Below, one piece after another: positions 44,160-53,194 of a DNA stretch of 64,000 nt. The DNA is from Cellvibrionaceae bacterium (lineage in GTDB: Bacteria; Pseudomonadota; Gammaproteobacteria; Pseudomonadales; Cellvibrionaceae), in the NCBI GenBank assembly GCA_021151825.1, contig JAGKWQ010000012.1, positions 45,542-109,541 of the forward strand. Direction: 5' to 3'. Every line of letters begins with the position of its first letter. The first letter of the stretch is position 1. Below the pieces are notes generated by a model. The model was not told the DNA's origin and made no database searches. It was given only the letters and a program-made list of their open reading frames with translations. Position numbers and translations under genes: made by a program.

Positions 44160-46037
44160 TTACGTTTTAGCAACTTTTGATGCAGCGACATCTGCGAGTA
44201 TTTGAGACAGCTGTTTAAAATCGAATGGTTTTACAAGGTGATAATCAAAGCCTGCTTCTTTAGCAAGTAGGCGGTCACGATCCTGGCCAAAACCGGTCTG
44301 CGCAACCACCAGTGCGTTTTTAAATAAAGGATCTTTCCGCAATTCACGACACACATCATGGCCGCTCATGCCAGGTAGATTGATATCGAGCAAAATGACA
44401 TCCGGTTGAAAACTACTGGCAACATCAAGCGCCTCATTTCCATCATGGGCCAATTTTGTTTCATGCCCATGTAATTCAAGTATGCAACCGATGGTTTCAG
44501 CGGAAGCAATATTGTCGTCGACAACTAGCACGCGCAATGTTTTCGTGGTCGATGTATGTGGTAAGTGATTGGACGTGGTTGCATCGTTATGAATAGTTTC
44601 CTCAACATAAGGCGCGAGTGGCAAACGAACCGTAAATGTACTTCCCTGGTTCAGACCTGAACTTTTCACATCTATTTTACCATCATGCATATCCAGTAAC
44701 TGTTTTACCAATGCCAAGCCAATACCCAAGCCGCCCTGGGAGCGTTCCAGATTGCGATCTACCTGAGTAAAGAGATCAAAAACTTTAGGCAGCATGTCTG
44801 CCGGAATACCTAGCCCGGTATCTGCTACAGAGAGCACAGCATTGCTATGTTCCGAGTAAACAGAAACAGTAATGTGTCCACCACTCGGCGTATATTTGGC
44901 CGCGTTATTAAGCAGGTTGCTAACGACTTGCGTTACACGAGTTAAATCGGCGTGAACCCATATTGGCTCTTCCGGCAAATTAAGTGTGAGTGTATGTGCA
45001 TTATTTTCAATAAGCAGGTAACTTGCTTCTACTGCATCGCGCACTGCATTTTGAAGAATCATTCGCTGCCTGCGCAAATCGATTTTACCCTGGCCTATAC
45101 GCGAGACATCCAATAAATCATCAACCAATCGTACCAGGTGCGTTATTTGACGCTCCATCATTCCGAGCATTTCCGGTGCTTTATCATTTGTTGGTGCGAC
45201 ACGCATAATATGCAGCGCGTTGCATATAGGTGCGAGTGGATTGCGCAACTCGTGTGCCAGCGTTGCCAAAAACTCATCCTTACGACGATCAGCATCGGTT
45301 AACAATAATTGACTTTGCTGGAGCGCTTCTTCTGCTGTTTTACGCTCGATTAAATCCGCTGCCTGGCGAGCAAGAATATCCAGAAGATTAAGGTCGCGAT
45401 CAGAAGGCATATGATGGCGTTTCCAATGGGTGGAAATCATGCCCAATAGCTTGCCGCTACGTGAAAACAGTGGTGTGGATTGCGCGGCGAGAACACCTGC
45501 ACGCACAAACATTTCATGATCCGGCGTATTCACAACATATTCGCAGTTATACATATCTGACGATATGAAACGTTTACCGGTGCGCATCGCGACAGCACAA
45601 GTAGTGCCCGCGTCAGCATCGACCCATGCCCAAAAATCCCTACCTTCGCGGGAGAGACCGCTTGAGGCCAGCATGTGCAGTTGCCCCGCCTTTCCTCGCT
45701 CTGGATAATACATCTGCATACTGGCAAAGTCAGATTGCATGATCGTAAGTGCGGCTTCCGTGATTCGAGAATAGAGTGTGTCAATATGCTCTTCACGTAT
45801 GAGATAAGCGCTAATACTTTGTAACAGCCTTGCATCAGCGAGTTCTATTTCGAGCCGCGCTTCACTGCGACGAAGCAACTCTTCCACTTGCCCACGTTCA
45901 GTCAGGTCAATCGCATCGCGTTCGAAAGTGCGGATTATATATTCTGCTCGCTCCAGTTGGAGCCGCAATGCATGGTTTTCTTTCTCTAACTCCGTAACGG
46001 ATTTGGATGAGTGCGAAGATGACTGAGACGAGGTCAT
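44160..46037 (-). CDS. Soluble hybrid histidine kinase, GAF-HisKA-HATPase-REC
   Basis: The 625-residue protein has no membrane segment. A coiled coil (about 15-75) leads to a GAF domain (about 75-235, with GTTCAVAMRTGKRFI and AQSTPLFSRSGKLLGMISTHW), HisKA (EFLATLAHELRNPLAPICNALH), ATPase domain (NLLNNAAKYTPSGGHITV, DTGLGIP, GGLGIGLALVKQLL) and a C-terminal receiver (VLVVDDN, phospho-Asp in VILLDINLPGMSGHD, HLVKPFD). The GAF domain resembles those of light or redox-sensing kinases but its ligand is unknown. AAGAG precedes the ATG by 9 nt. It is 176 nt from the next kinase gene on the same strand. Confidence 0.92.
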   Translation of the reverse strand: MTSSQSSSHSSKSVTELEKENHALRLQLERAEYIIRTFERDAIDLTERGQVEELLRRSEARLEIELADARLLQSISAYLIREEHIDTLYSRITEAALTIMQSDFASMQMYYPERGKAGQLHMLASSGLSREGRDFWAWVDADAGTTCAVAMRTGKRFISSDMYNCEYVVNTPDHEMFVRAGVLAAQSTPLFSRSGKLLGMISTHWKRHHMPSDRDLNLLDILARQAADLIERKTAEEALQQSQLLLTDADRRKDEFLATLAHELRNPLAPICNALHIMRVAPTNDKAPEMLGMMERQITHLVRLVDDLLDVSRIGQGKIDLRRQRMILQNAVRDAVEASYLLIENNAHTLTLNLPEEPIWVHADLTRVTQVVSNLLNNAAKYTPSGGHITVSVYSEHSNAVLSVADTGLGIPADMLPKVFDLFTQVDRNLERSQGGLGIGLALVKQLLDMHDGKIDVKSSGLNQGSTFTVRLPLAPYVEETIHNDATTSNHLPHTSTTKTLRVLVVDDNIASAETIGCILELHGHETKLAHDGNEALDVASSFQPDVILLDINLPGMSGHDVCRELRKDPLFKNALVVAQTGFGQDRDRLLAKEAGFDYHLVKPFDFKQLSQILADVAASKVAKT

Positions 46038-46213
46038 AAAAGAAAACTCTTGATAGATTCAACTTGATAAGCTTCAAGGTAGAGTCACTTTACTAATTGG
46101 AGAGTGCAAATGAACATTGCCAGCCTGGAATTCTACGCTAGTTGCCTGTAGTTTGCATGGGAAGTATGTATCTTCAATGAAGGATTGTAGTGACAAAGAA
46201 AGCGGCTTTTTTG

Positions 46214-49200
46214 TTAAGGTGAAAACGAATCACTTAAACTTTCAGCTAACCAGCTTCTGCCTGCCGCCAGGGTTTTCTGCAATTCTGCCTCCGCATTATC
46301 AAAACTGTTTTTTAAGCTGTCAGGTGAGGCGCCGCCTTTTATAAGCTCTTCCAAAATCAATGCATGCTCTGCGAATTTTATCGCACCGACAACGCCAAGG
46401 GTGCCACGCAATGTATGAAAAACTTTAGCAACATCTTCGTATTGTTGTGCTTCAAAAAAAATTTTTGCTTTTTGCAAGGAAGCATTGCTGTTATTGATTA
46501 GATTCTCAATAAGCACAATGGCTTTTGATAGATAACCTGGAATATTGGCGCCAATGTTCAGCAGGTTGGTTACATCAAAAATACCATCCTTTTCTCGTGA
46601 CGCCACATTGCCGTCATGAATTACAGCAGGTGCTAACCGGGTTACAGATGTATATTCCAGTATTGTCGCCAGCATTTTTTCAGTTTCTATCGGCTTTGCA
46701 ATTAAATCATTCATGCCCGATGCAATACAGGACTCACGTTCAAAAGCAGTAACACCTGCTGTCATTGCAATGACAGGAATATTTATTTTCAAGTCCTGCC
46801 GAATCATTCTGGTTGCCGTGAAACCATCCATTACCGGCATTTGTACATCCATCAAAATTGCATCGTAAGATGCTGCGTTATTGCGAAGGACATCAACTGC
46901 TTGTTGACCATTCTCGACAACATCAACAACCGCACCTTCTTGCTGAAGCAAGTCGCGTGCGACAATTTGATTAAACTCATTATCTTCAACAAGCAATAAG
47001 CGAATACTTTCCAATGGCTGCTGGAATTTATCACTGCCTTGATCGAGTTTTTTACTACTCGGAGAATAACCAAGTGCTTCGTTAATTACGTCGAATAAAT
47101 TATTAGCAAGGACAGGTTTAAGCAGTAAATAAACCGAATTGGTGCGATCATCTGCTATTTCCTTTTCCGCAAGATAATCGCGCGTGAACATATTCACCAT
47201 TAGAACTATGGGTACTGTACCAACCAATAATCTGATTCTGTTAAGTTCGTTACCTCCATCGAACAATGAAGATTGCCAGTTAACAATAACCGCATCATAT
47301 TTTTTATTGTTCAGGTTTGCTTTGTTCACTAGCTCCATGCCGCCTATCGAAGTTACAAAATCCGCTTTCCACTGCCACAGTGCAATATGATTTTCTATCG
47401 CATTTCTCGATGATTCATTGTTATCGACGACCAAAAGCTGCAGATTGGCAAGCGAATGCCGCGGGAAATCGCGTCGCTCAATATCATCACAACGAGCAAA
47501 AGGTAACGTAAGTGAAAACTCGCTGCCTTTACCTAAAAGGCTTTCAACTTCAATTTCGCCCCCCATCATTTGCGCAATCCGACGGGAAATAATTAACCCT
47601 AATCCCGTACCTCCGTATTGCCGGGTTATAGAAGTATCCGCCTGGGTAAAAGGGGTAAATAAACGATCTTGCTGTGCTTGCGTCATACCAATGCCGGTAT
47701 CATTAACGCTAAAAAGAATAGTAATCCGATCATCATCCATATGCTGGCAACTGGCACGCACACGGACTTCACCTTTATCAGTAAATTTGATTGCATTCCC
47801 GACAAGGTTCACCAGTATTTGATGCAAGCGATGAGCATCACCCACAATGATTGGTGGAACACCAGGATCAATATCGATAATGAGCTCAAGGTTTTTTTCC
47901 ATTGCGGCCATACTCATCACTACGCCGATAGATTGCATCGCATCGTGCAGCCGGAATTGCACCGGCGAAATGTCCATTTTACCCGCTTCGATTTTTGAGA
48001 AATCCAGGATGTCATTCAAAATATTTAACAGCGATTTACCCGCAAGGGTAATCATATCCAGATATTTTTGTTGCTCTTTCGATAATGCTGTTTTGTGTAA
48101 AAGCTGAGCCATTCCCAGGATTGCATTGAGTGGAGTGCGAATTTCATGGCTCATATTGGCTACAAATTCACTTTTCGCTTTGTTTGCTGACTCCGCCTGT
48201 TGAGTGGCAAACCGCAACCGTAATTCCGCTTGTTTATGGTGGGTAATATCGCTGGATATACAGACTACAGTTCGAGGACCACCAGGTTCAGCGATCATCG
48301 GCCTTGCTGTAACCCTGATTATTTTCGGTTTGGACGGATCGGCCTGGCGTATGATCATGTCGGCGGTAGCCTCGCGCGCGCCGTTGAGAACTTTAATTAC
48401 TGGCAAATCTTCATAATTAAAAACAGATCCATCCATTGCAGAAATATTATATTGGGATTGCCACTCGTCAGGCCCAAAACTGACAACGTCCTTTCCATAT
48501 ATTTCCAACAGCACCGGATTATGAAACATCGTTTTGCCCTGGGCATCAATGACAGAAAGACCTTCACTCATGCTATTAATAACCGATGTCAGTAAATTTG
48601 ATTGGTGCCTTAATGAGGTTTCAGCTTTTTGCTTCATGCGAAAATATCGCAAAATAAAAAAATAAAGGCTTGCAAACAGCAACAAATTTAAACCCGTGAG
48701 CAACAAAAAACTATAAAAAGTGTTTTGAAAATGTTCACGGGCAACGCCGGCTCGCGCGCTGAGCAGTGATCGCTCAGTTGTTTCAAAAACAGATAATTTT
48801 TCACGAATCCTCTGCATGAGGTTATTACCATGTCCTGTAGCAACAAGATTCAGGGCTTCAAGGTGTTTTGACTGGTTTTGCAAATCGACAGTGGTCTGAA
48901 GCTCGTTGAACTTTAACGTAATAAGTTCTTGTATGTTTTTAAGTTTCTGTATTTGCTCTGGATTATCAGCCGTAAGGGAACTCAATAAATCAAGTTGCTG
49001 CGCAATACTTTGGCGTGCAGTGTTGTAAGGCTCAAGATAAACTGCATCCTGGGTTAACAGGAATCCGCGCTGGCCCGATTCCGCATCAGTAACGGCAATC
49101 CTTAACGCATCAGCTGCTTGCAATACAGCCATCGTATGGTCAACCCATTGCTCGCTACGCTGGAGCAATTGAACATTGCGGTAAGGCAGGAGCGCGCTAA

Positions 49201-49264
49201 CTGCAATTATTATCAGCCCGAATAAAAACCCCGATTGAACAGCTTTCAGAATCACCTTTTTCAT
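46214..49264 (-). CDS. Membrane hybrid histidine kinase with CHASE3, PAS, two receivers and HPt
   Basis: The start at 49264 ([13 protein letters not shown]) is taken because the signal-anchor helix follows directly; the product has 1016 residues. Order: TM1, CHASE3 sensor ([21 protein letters not shown]), TM2, PAS, HisKA ([20 protein letters not shown]), ATPase domain ([28 protein letters not shown]), a degenerate receiver (VVDNNESS, with Asn in VIVNW where the phospho-Asp belongs), an intact receiver ([22 protein letters not shown]) and an HPt domain ([10 protein letters not shown]). This is a complete BarA-like phosphorelay in one chain; its target regulator is unknown. Confidence 0.92.
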   Translation of the reverse strand: MKKVILKAVQSGFLFGLIIIAVSALLPYRNVQLLQRSEQWVDHTMAVLQAADALRIAVTDAESGQRGFLLTQDAVYLEPYNTARQSIAQQLDLLSSLTADNPEQIQKLKNIQELITLKFNELQTTVDLQNQSKHLEALNLVATGHGNNLMQRIREKLSVFETTERSLLSARAGVAREHFQNTFYSFLLLTGLNLLLFASLYFFILRYFRMKQKAETSLRHQSNLLTSVINSMSEGLSVIDAQGKTMFHNPVLLEIYGKDVVSFGPDEWQSQYNISAMDGSVFNYEDLPVIKVLNGAREATADMIIRQADPSKPKIIRVTARPMIAEPGGPRTVVCISSDITHHKQAELRLRFATQQAESANKAKSEFVANMSHEIRTPLNAILGMAQLLHKTALSKEQQKYLDMITLAGKSLLNILNDILDFSKIEAGKMDISPVQFRLHDAMQSIGVVMSMAAMEKNLELIIDIDPGVPPIIVGDAHRLHQILVNLVGNAIKFTDKGEVRVRASCQHMDDDRITILFSVNDTGIGMTQAQQDRLFTPFTQADTSITRQYGGTGLGLIISRRIAQMMGGEIEVESLLGKGSEFSLTLPFARCDDIERRDFPRHSLANLQLLVVDNNESSRNAIENHIALWQWKADFVTSIGGMELVNKANLNNKKYDAVIVNWQSSLFDGGNELNRIRLLVGTVPIVLMVNMFTRDYLAEKEIADDRTNSVYLLLKPVLANNLFDVINEALGYSPSSKKLDQGSDKFQQPLESIRLLLVEDNEFNQIVARDLLQQEGAVVDVVENGQQAVDVLRNNAASYDAILMDVQMPVMDGFTATRMIRQDLKINIPVIAMTAGVTAFERESCIASGMNDLIAKPIETEKMLATILEYTSVTRLAPAVIHDGNVASREKDGIFDVTNLLNIGANIPGYLSKAIVLIENLINNSNASLQKAKIFFEAQQYEDVAKVFHTLRGTLGVVGAIKFAEHALILEELIKGGASPDSLKNSFDNAEAELQKTLAAGRSWLAESLSDSFSP

Positions 49265-49616
49265 TGAATGATGGTCTCTCACGTTCACAATAGGGCATCT
49301 TATATTGATGCCTGCGCATGGCGCATAAAGCTGCAATAAAAAAGAAACACATTTATTGAATGATTATAGCGCCACCGCCCAGAGCCCTATCCCGAAAAAA
49401 CATCAGTGATGCTTACAAGTTTTCAGCGGCTCCAGATGTGAATCGATTTTTTAATTGCTACAAAACAGTTTAGCAGCCGATTCAAAGAACAATATATCAA
49501 TAGTATCTGACAACCTGTTTGGGGCAGATATTTAAACCCACACAGATTGTTTTATTCAGCAGGAGGAAAGGGATAGTAAATTTACGGAAAATACCACGAT
49601 ATGCTTACTGAAATTC
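49265..49616. other. Intergenic region upstream of the CHASE3 hybrid kinase
   Basis: About 350 nt between the kinase and the EcsC gene, both leftward. It should carry the kinase promoter. I see no repeat, gene or clear terminator. Confidence 0.4.
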
Positions 49617-50423
49617 TTATACCTCGCACTTGGGAAGCGCGAGGTATATACGTTCGATTAATTCCTTTCCATGCTTCCTTTCAAGCTTTCGAATAATGAA
49701 ATGCCCGCGAGCCATATCTTGAAAATGATCGATGAATATCGTGTTAATGATTGCACCGCCTGCAGCACCAATGGCGGGGATGGCCTGAGCCGCTGCTTTT
49801 TCTGTTACTTGAATTCCAAACCGTTGTGCAACAAGCGCAATGAATTTGATTAATAGCGGAGCACCTTCGCTTGTTAAGGTATTGTTTGCAATAAACTCCG
49901 AAGCTGCAGCGACAGATCGCGCTAATGTGGCCCTAACGGCATAATAACCACTGTCTGAACCATCATCCGCCCCGCTATTACCACCGAGTGCAAACACTTC
50001 CAGGCAGGCCAGTTTTGTTTCTATGGTGGAGATGGATTCACCTTCACTTCTTGCAACATCAGCAATTGAACGTAACATTATTGAAGTAGAGACCGGCAAT
50101 TCAATGGAGAGTGCCGCAATACCAAAAAAGCCTCCAACACCACCGCTGACAGCAACACCCAGCTTATGCCAGATATTAGATGACTCCTCACCGGGAATAT
50201 CTTTCATGGTGAAAATCGCAGCCTCTGATGCTTTAAGCAATGCCGCTTGTGTTACTTCACCAATATTTTTATTCCAACTCTCAGGCAATAAAGCGAGCCC
50301 TTTTTCGATAGGAGTTCCGATAAAACTGGTTACCTTCGCAGCCACACCGGGATTTTCCAATAAATTTTTTGCAACCTGAAGTTCTTTTCTATCCTGTTCA
50401 GGAAAGTCTAATGGCATATGCAT
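49617..50423 (-). CDS. EcsC-family protein
   Basis: The ATG at 50423 (MHMPLDFPEQDRKEL) is preceded by GGAGG; it gives 268 residues, whereas an upstream ATG at 50504 has no such site. The EcsC family pattern is clear: helical N-terminus, Gly-rich stretch GVAVSGGVGGFFGIAALSIELPVSTSIMLRSIADVARSEGE, ETKLACLEVFALGG and a C-terminal AAGGAIINTIFIDHFQDMARGHFIIRKLER. EcsC in Bacillus is linked to an ABC exporter, but no transporter is adjacent and the function of solitary EcsC proteins is unknown. It starts an accessory block. Confidence 0.87.
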   Translation of the reverse strand: MHMPLDFPEQDRKELQVAKNLLENPGVAAKVTSFIGTPIEKGLALLPESWNKNIGEVTQAALLKASEAAIFTMKDIPGEESSNIWHKLGVAVSGGVGGFFGIAALSIELPVSTSIMLRSIADVARSEGESISTIETKLACLEVFALGGNSGADDGSDSGYYAVRATLARSVAAASEFIANNTLTSEGAPLLIKFIALVAQRFGIQVTEKAAAQAIPAIGAAGGAIINTIFIDHFQDMARGHFIIRKLERKHGKELIERIYLALPKCEV

Positions 50424-50578
50424 TTTCCCTCCAAGCCTTAACCATTCGGGCAGGTCCCATTCAAAAATGCAAACACAATGAAACCTCATCACATTTATCT
50501 GCATTTACATAATATTGCCTGTATTAACATCCGACCTGAGCGGTGGTGGTTAAGTTTCAGTTTTTCGGAAATTTTAAA

Positions 50579-51298
50579 TTACTCGCATTGATATTCTTTC
50601 TTATTATAACGTTTCCATGCTGGGTTACCGGTAAAACCTTTAGCGCCATTAGGCCCTTCAAAAGCAACAAACATTGATGGTGCTTTCTCATGCGAAAAAT
50701 AACAATACTTTCTAACTATGACTCCGTCCTTATCAACTGAATCAGTTAAAGTAACAATCAAAGAATTTTGGCTATATGGCATAAAAAACTCTACCACTGC
50801 AATCTCTTCCTGAATTTCACTGTACTCTAGCTTCAGCCGATAATCCTTTAGCTTTTTAAACTTATAGTTAATGGAATTCTTATCTGCGATCGTTAATGCA
50901 TTGGCAGTATATTCACCAATTTTTATTTTTTTTGAAAACTCTATAACACGTTCAGACTGTCTGTCTTGCATCTTCCCCAAAAAATATTGGGCATCCTGTC
51001 GAACCAGGATTCCAGTAGCGAACATTAATAGAAAAAGCAAAACGGCAATCCATTTATCTCTTTTACGCACTCCATATTTTGAAGCTGGTATAAATATGCC
51101 AATTAATGTTAAAGAAAATCCACATATCAAGGGCGGCCATATAAACAGCGAAGATATCGGTCCCGCCAGTACGTGAGTTTTATGCTGGTAAAATAACCCC
51201 TGAACAACCACTTGCTGATCTGACTTGGATAATATGTAAAATAATAGGGTTGCACCTACTAGATACACAACTAATGATCCTGCTATGAACTTTTTCAT
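50579..51298 (-). CDS. Hypothetical three-helix membrane protein
   Basis: The ATG at 51298 has GGAG 5 nt upstream; the product has 239 residues. Three hydrophobic helices lie in the first 100 residues (FIAGSLVVYLVGATLLFYIL, SLFIWPPLICGFSLTLIGIFI, WIAVLLFLLMFATGILV), followed by a soluble part of about 140 residues with a YCYF motif and Cys at the end. The family is not recognised. Base composition is more AT-rich than the flanking housekeeping genes, in keeping with transfer. Confidence 0.65.
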   Translation of the reverse strand: MKKFIAGSLVVYLVGATLLFYILSKSDQQVVVQGLFYQHKTHVLAGPISSLFIWPPLICGFSLTLIGIFIPASKYGVRKRDKWIAVLLFLLMFATGILVRQDAQYFLGKMQDRQSERVIEFSKKIKIGEYTANALTIADKNSINYKFKKLKDYRLKLEYSEIQEEIAVVEFFMPYSQNSLIVTLTDSVDKDGVIVRKYCYFSHEKAPSMFVAFEGPNGAKGFTGNPAWKRYNKKEYQCE

Positions 51299-51466
51299 CG
51301 ACACTCCAATGTCTAAGATATACCAATTAATTTATTAAATTTTATATATGGATAAAAACAGAACAAGCCACACCAGAAAAACGCCAGTCACTATTGACAG
51401 ATTTAATTGCTATATGTGTTCCGCATGAAAAAACCATTGCATTTGAAAAATTCAACTCAACTCACT

Positions 51467-52273
51467 TTAGATAACTTGCCTGGACCCCCGGCATGATGGA
51501 AATCCAGAACACCCCCAAAAAGGACGGGGACCGTTCAAAACATTATTCGCAAGCTTTCCAATCATTCTGTTTCCGCATTTTGGGCATAACACCCACTCTG
51601 CAGAATCATCTATGGAAGGCAGAAAATCATAAATGGAATATATCTCTGGAGAGTCATCAAAAGAAGATTTAAATATAACAAATATTTTTTTGAAATTAAA
51701 TTTATCTCCACAATAGTAATTTTCCGAAAAATATTCATGAAGGAATTTTATCCATTGCTTTTTTCGAATATTTACCACCAACAAAACACTGTACTGAAAA
51801 TTATACTTATTCGAGTAAATAAATATATTGAATATATCTTTAAAAATTTCCCCTTTTGAGGCTTTGGGATTTACCTTAGCTTCTATTATTAGCTTTTGAT
51901 TATCGGGCTCCATACTTTCCTGTCCAGCATGTACAAGAAAATCTGGCTTAGCCACAAAATAATCCATCATATTTGCATTTCTAAACCTTTCATTTAATTT
52001 TTTCCATGTATCCCTTATTTGAAAATCTGCTTTTTCAGACCACATAAATTTTTTCGGTATTTCAAAGTCATAAAGTAACTTTTCGTACGAAGAGCTTTTA
52101 TTGTAAAGTTGCGAGAACTTATTTGAAAACTCCATCATAAATCTAAGTTCAAGATGCTTTACATTTTCACCATCAGCCAATTTATTATCTAAAAAATAAA
52201 AATCATCGAACTCATAAAATCGCCTATCTATAAGGTTAAGAGCTGCAACCACATCGTTTATAGTACTATTCAT
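51467..52273 (-). CDS. PD-(D/E)XK nuclease-like protein with C-terminal topoisomerase-type zinc ribbon
   Basis: The 268-residue protein has PD111 (AKPDFLVHAG) and E131-A-K133 (KLIIEAKVN), with a helix Glu at 42, the arrangement of PD-(D/E)XK nucleases. The C-terminus is a four-Cys ribbon: C230-P-K-C233 and C255-x5-C261 in FWGCSGFPSCRG, as in topoisomerase I zinc fingers. Such ribbons bind DNA and are found in restriction and nuclease proteins. The gene is clearly AT-rich compared with neighbours. A good site (GGGGAG) precedes the ATG. It may be a restriction or defence enzyme; no methylase is adjacent. Catalytic call is by motif only. Confidence 0.7.
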   Translation of the reverse strand: MNSTINDVVAALNLIDRRFYEFDDFYFLDNKLADGENVKHLELRFMMEFSNKFSQLYNKSSSYEKLLYDFEIPKKFMWSEKADFQIRDTWKKLNERFRNANMMDYFVAKPDFLVHAGQESMEPDNQKLIIEAKVNPKASKGEIFKDIFNIFIYSNKYNFQYSVLLVVNIRKKQWIKFLHEYFSENYYCGDKFNFKKIFVIFKSSFDDSPEIYSIYDFLPSIDDSAEWVLCPKCGNRMIGKLANNVLNGPRPFWGCSGFPSCRGSRQVI

Positions 52274-52328
52274 GCCTCACTCCCCATTACCTGCATATGC
52301 ATTTTCAGTTAACCAATAATAAAACCTA

Positions 52329-52448
52329 TTATGATTTCAACCGTGGAGCATTTTTTGGCATTACCGTATTGGTATAATCCGTAGTAAAAGGGAAGTGATA
52401 TAGAAATGCTGAACTTTCGTCAGAGACCTTATAAGGATTATTTTCCAT
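52329..52448 (-). CDS. Very short hypothetical protein (39 residues)
   Basis: MENNPYKVSDESSAF begins a 39-residue frame with GAGGA 6-7 nt before the ATG. This N-terminal style (MENNPY-x-x) is typical of the start of small membrane proteins, but no hydrophobic helix follows, so it may be a truncated remnant. It lies 55 nt before the nuclease-like gene on the same strand. Confidence 0.35.
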   Translation of the reverse strand: MENNPYKVSDESSAFLYHFPFTTDYTNTVMPKNAPRLKS

Positions 52449-52506
52449 TTTTTATCCTCACTATTCATTACTCTGTTAATTATTGTGGTCAAATAAATGC
52501 CAATAA

Positions 52507-52986
52507 TTATTGGCCCTTTCCATAAATTAATTTCAATTCCTCTGCCGCCAATTCAATTCCCTCCATTGCCGCTTCCTCCAACAATGTTAGCCCGCGCGCT
52601 TTATCCTGATTAACGCCACTGGAACCGTAGTAGAGGCTAAAACCATACGTAAATTTGGAGTGAGGATGGCCCTGGGTGATAGCGCGTTCAAAATATTCAC
52701 TTGAACTTTTGGAATTTGTATCCACAAAATCGCCATAAAGATAAATCACCGCCAGGCGATAGGATGCCTCCGCAACACCGCCCTCAGAAGCGCTGATTAA
52801 CAACTGCATACTCCGCGCTTCAAATTCCGCATCAGTTTCATTCGTGCTTTCCAGGCTGAAACTGGAATACAGAAACTGTGCATCAGGATCACCCTGCTCC
52901 AGATAAGGAGCAAGCAATTTATATAAGACTTCCAAATCACCTTCGTCGAAAAGTGCTTCGGCTTTTTGTTTTATTGATTTTTCCAT
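52507..52986 (-). CDS. Sel1-repeat protein
   Basis: With ATG 52986 (MEKSIKQKAEALF) it has 159 residues; GTG 52998 is an alternative start. It consists of three to four Sel1-like/TPR helix pairs: AEASYRLAVIYLYGDFVDTNSKSSSEYFERAITQGHPHSKFTYGFSLYYGSSGV and KARGLTLLEEAAMEGIELAAEELKLIYGKGQ. There is no signal peptide. Sel1 proteins are protein-interaction scaffolds; the partner is unknown. It is at the boundary between the accessory block and the nitrate reductase gene. Confidence 0.8.
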   Translation of the reverse strand: MEKSIKQKAEALFDEGDLEVLYKLLAPYLEQGDPDAQFLYSSFSLESTNETDAEFEARSMQLLISASEGGVAEASYRLAVIYLYGDFVDTNSKSSSEYFERAITQGHPHSKFTYGFSLYYGSSGVNQDKARGLTLLEEAAMEGIELAAEELKLIYGKGQ

Positions 52987-53194
52987 TATTGCTACCACTT
53001 AAAAGCTGATTATTAGAGAGGAATAATATATGCATTCGCGATTAATGTTTTTAAAGAAAACATACGTAGCTTAGCGTAAACATATCTGCCCCCAAACCTG
53101 CCAATGTTTTCCAGAGCCAGTGTAAATTCCAGAGGTGATAAATAGCAATAACCTGCAACAGACCGGGGGCGGGATTTATGGATTACCAATCAGA

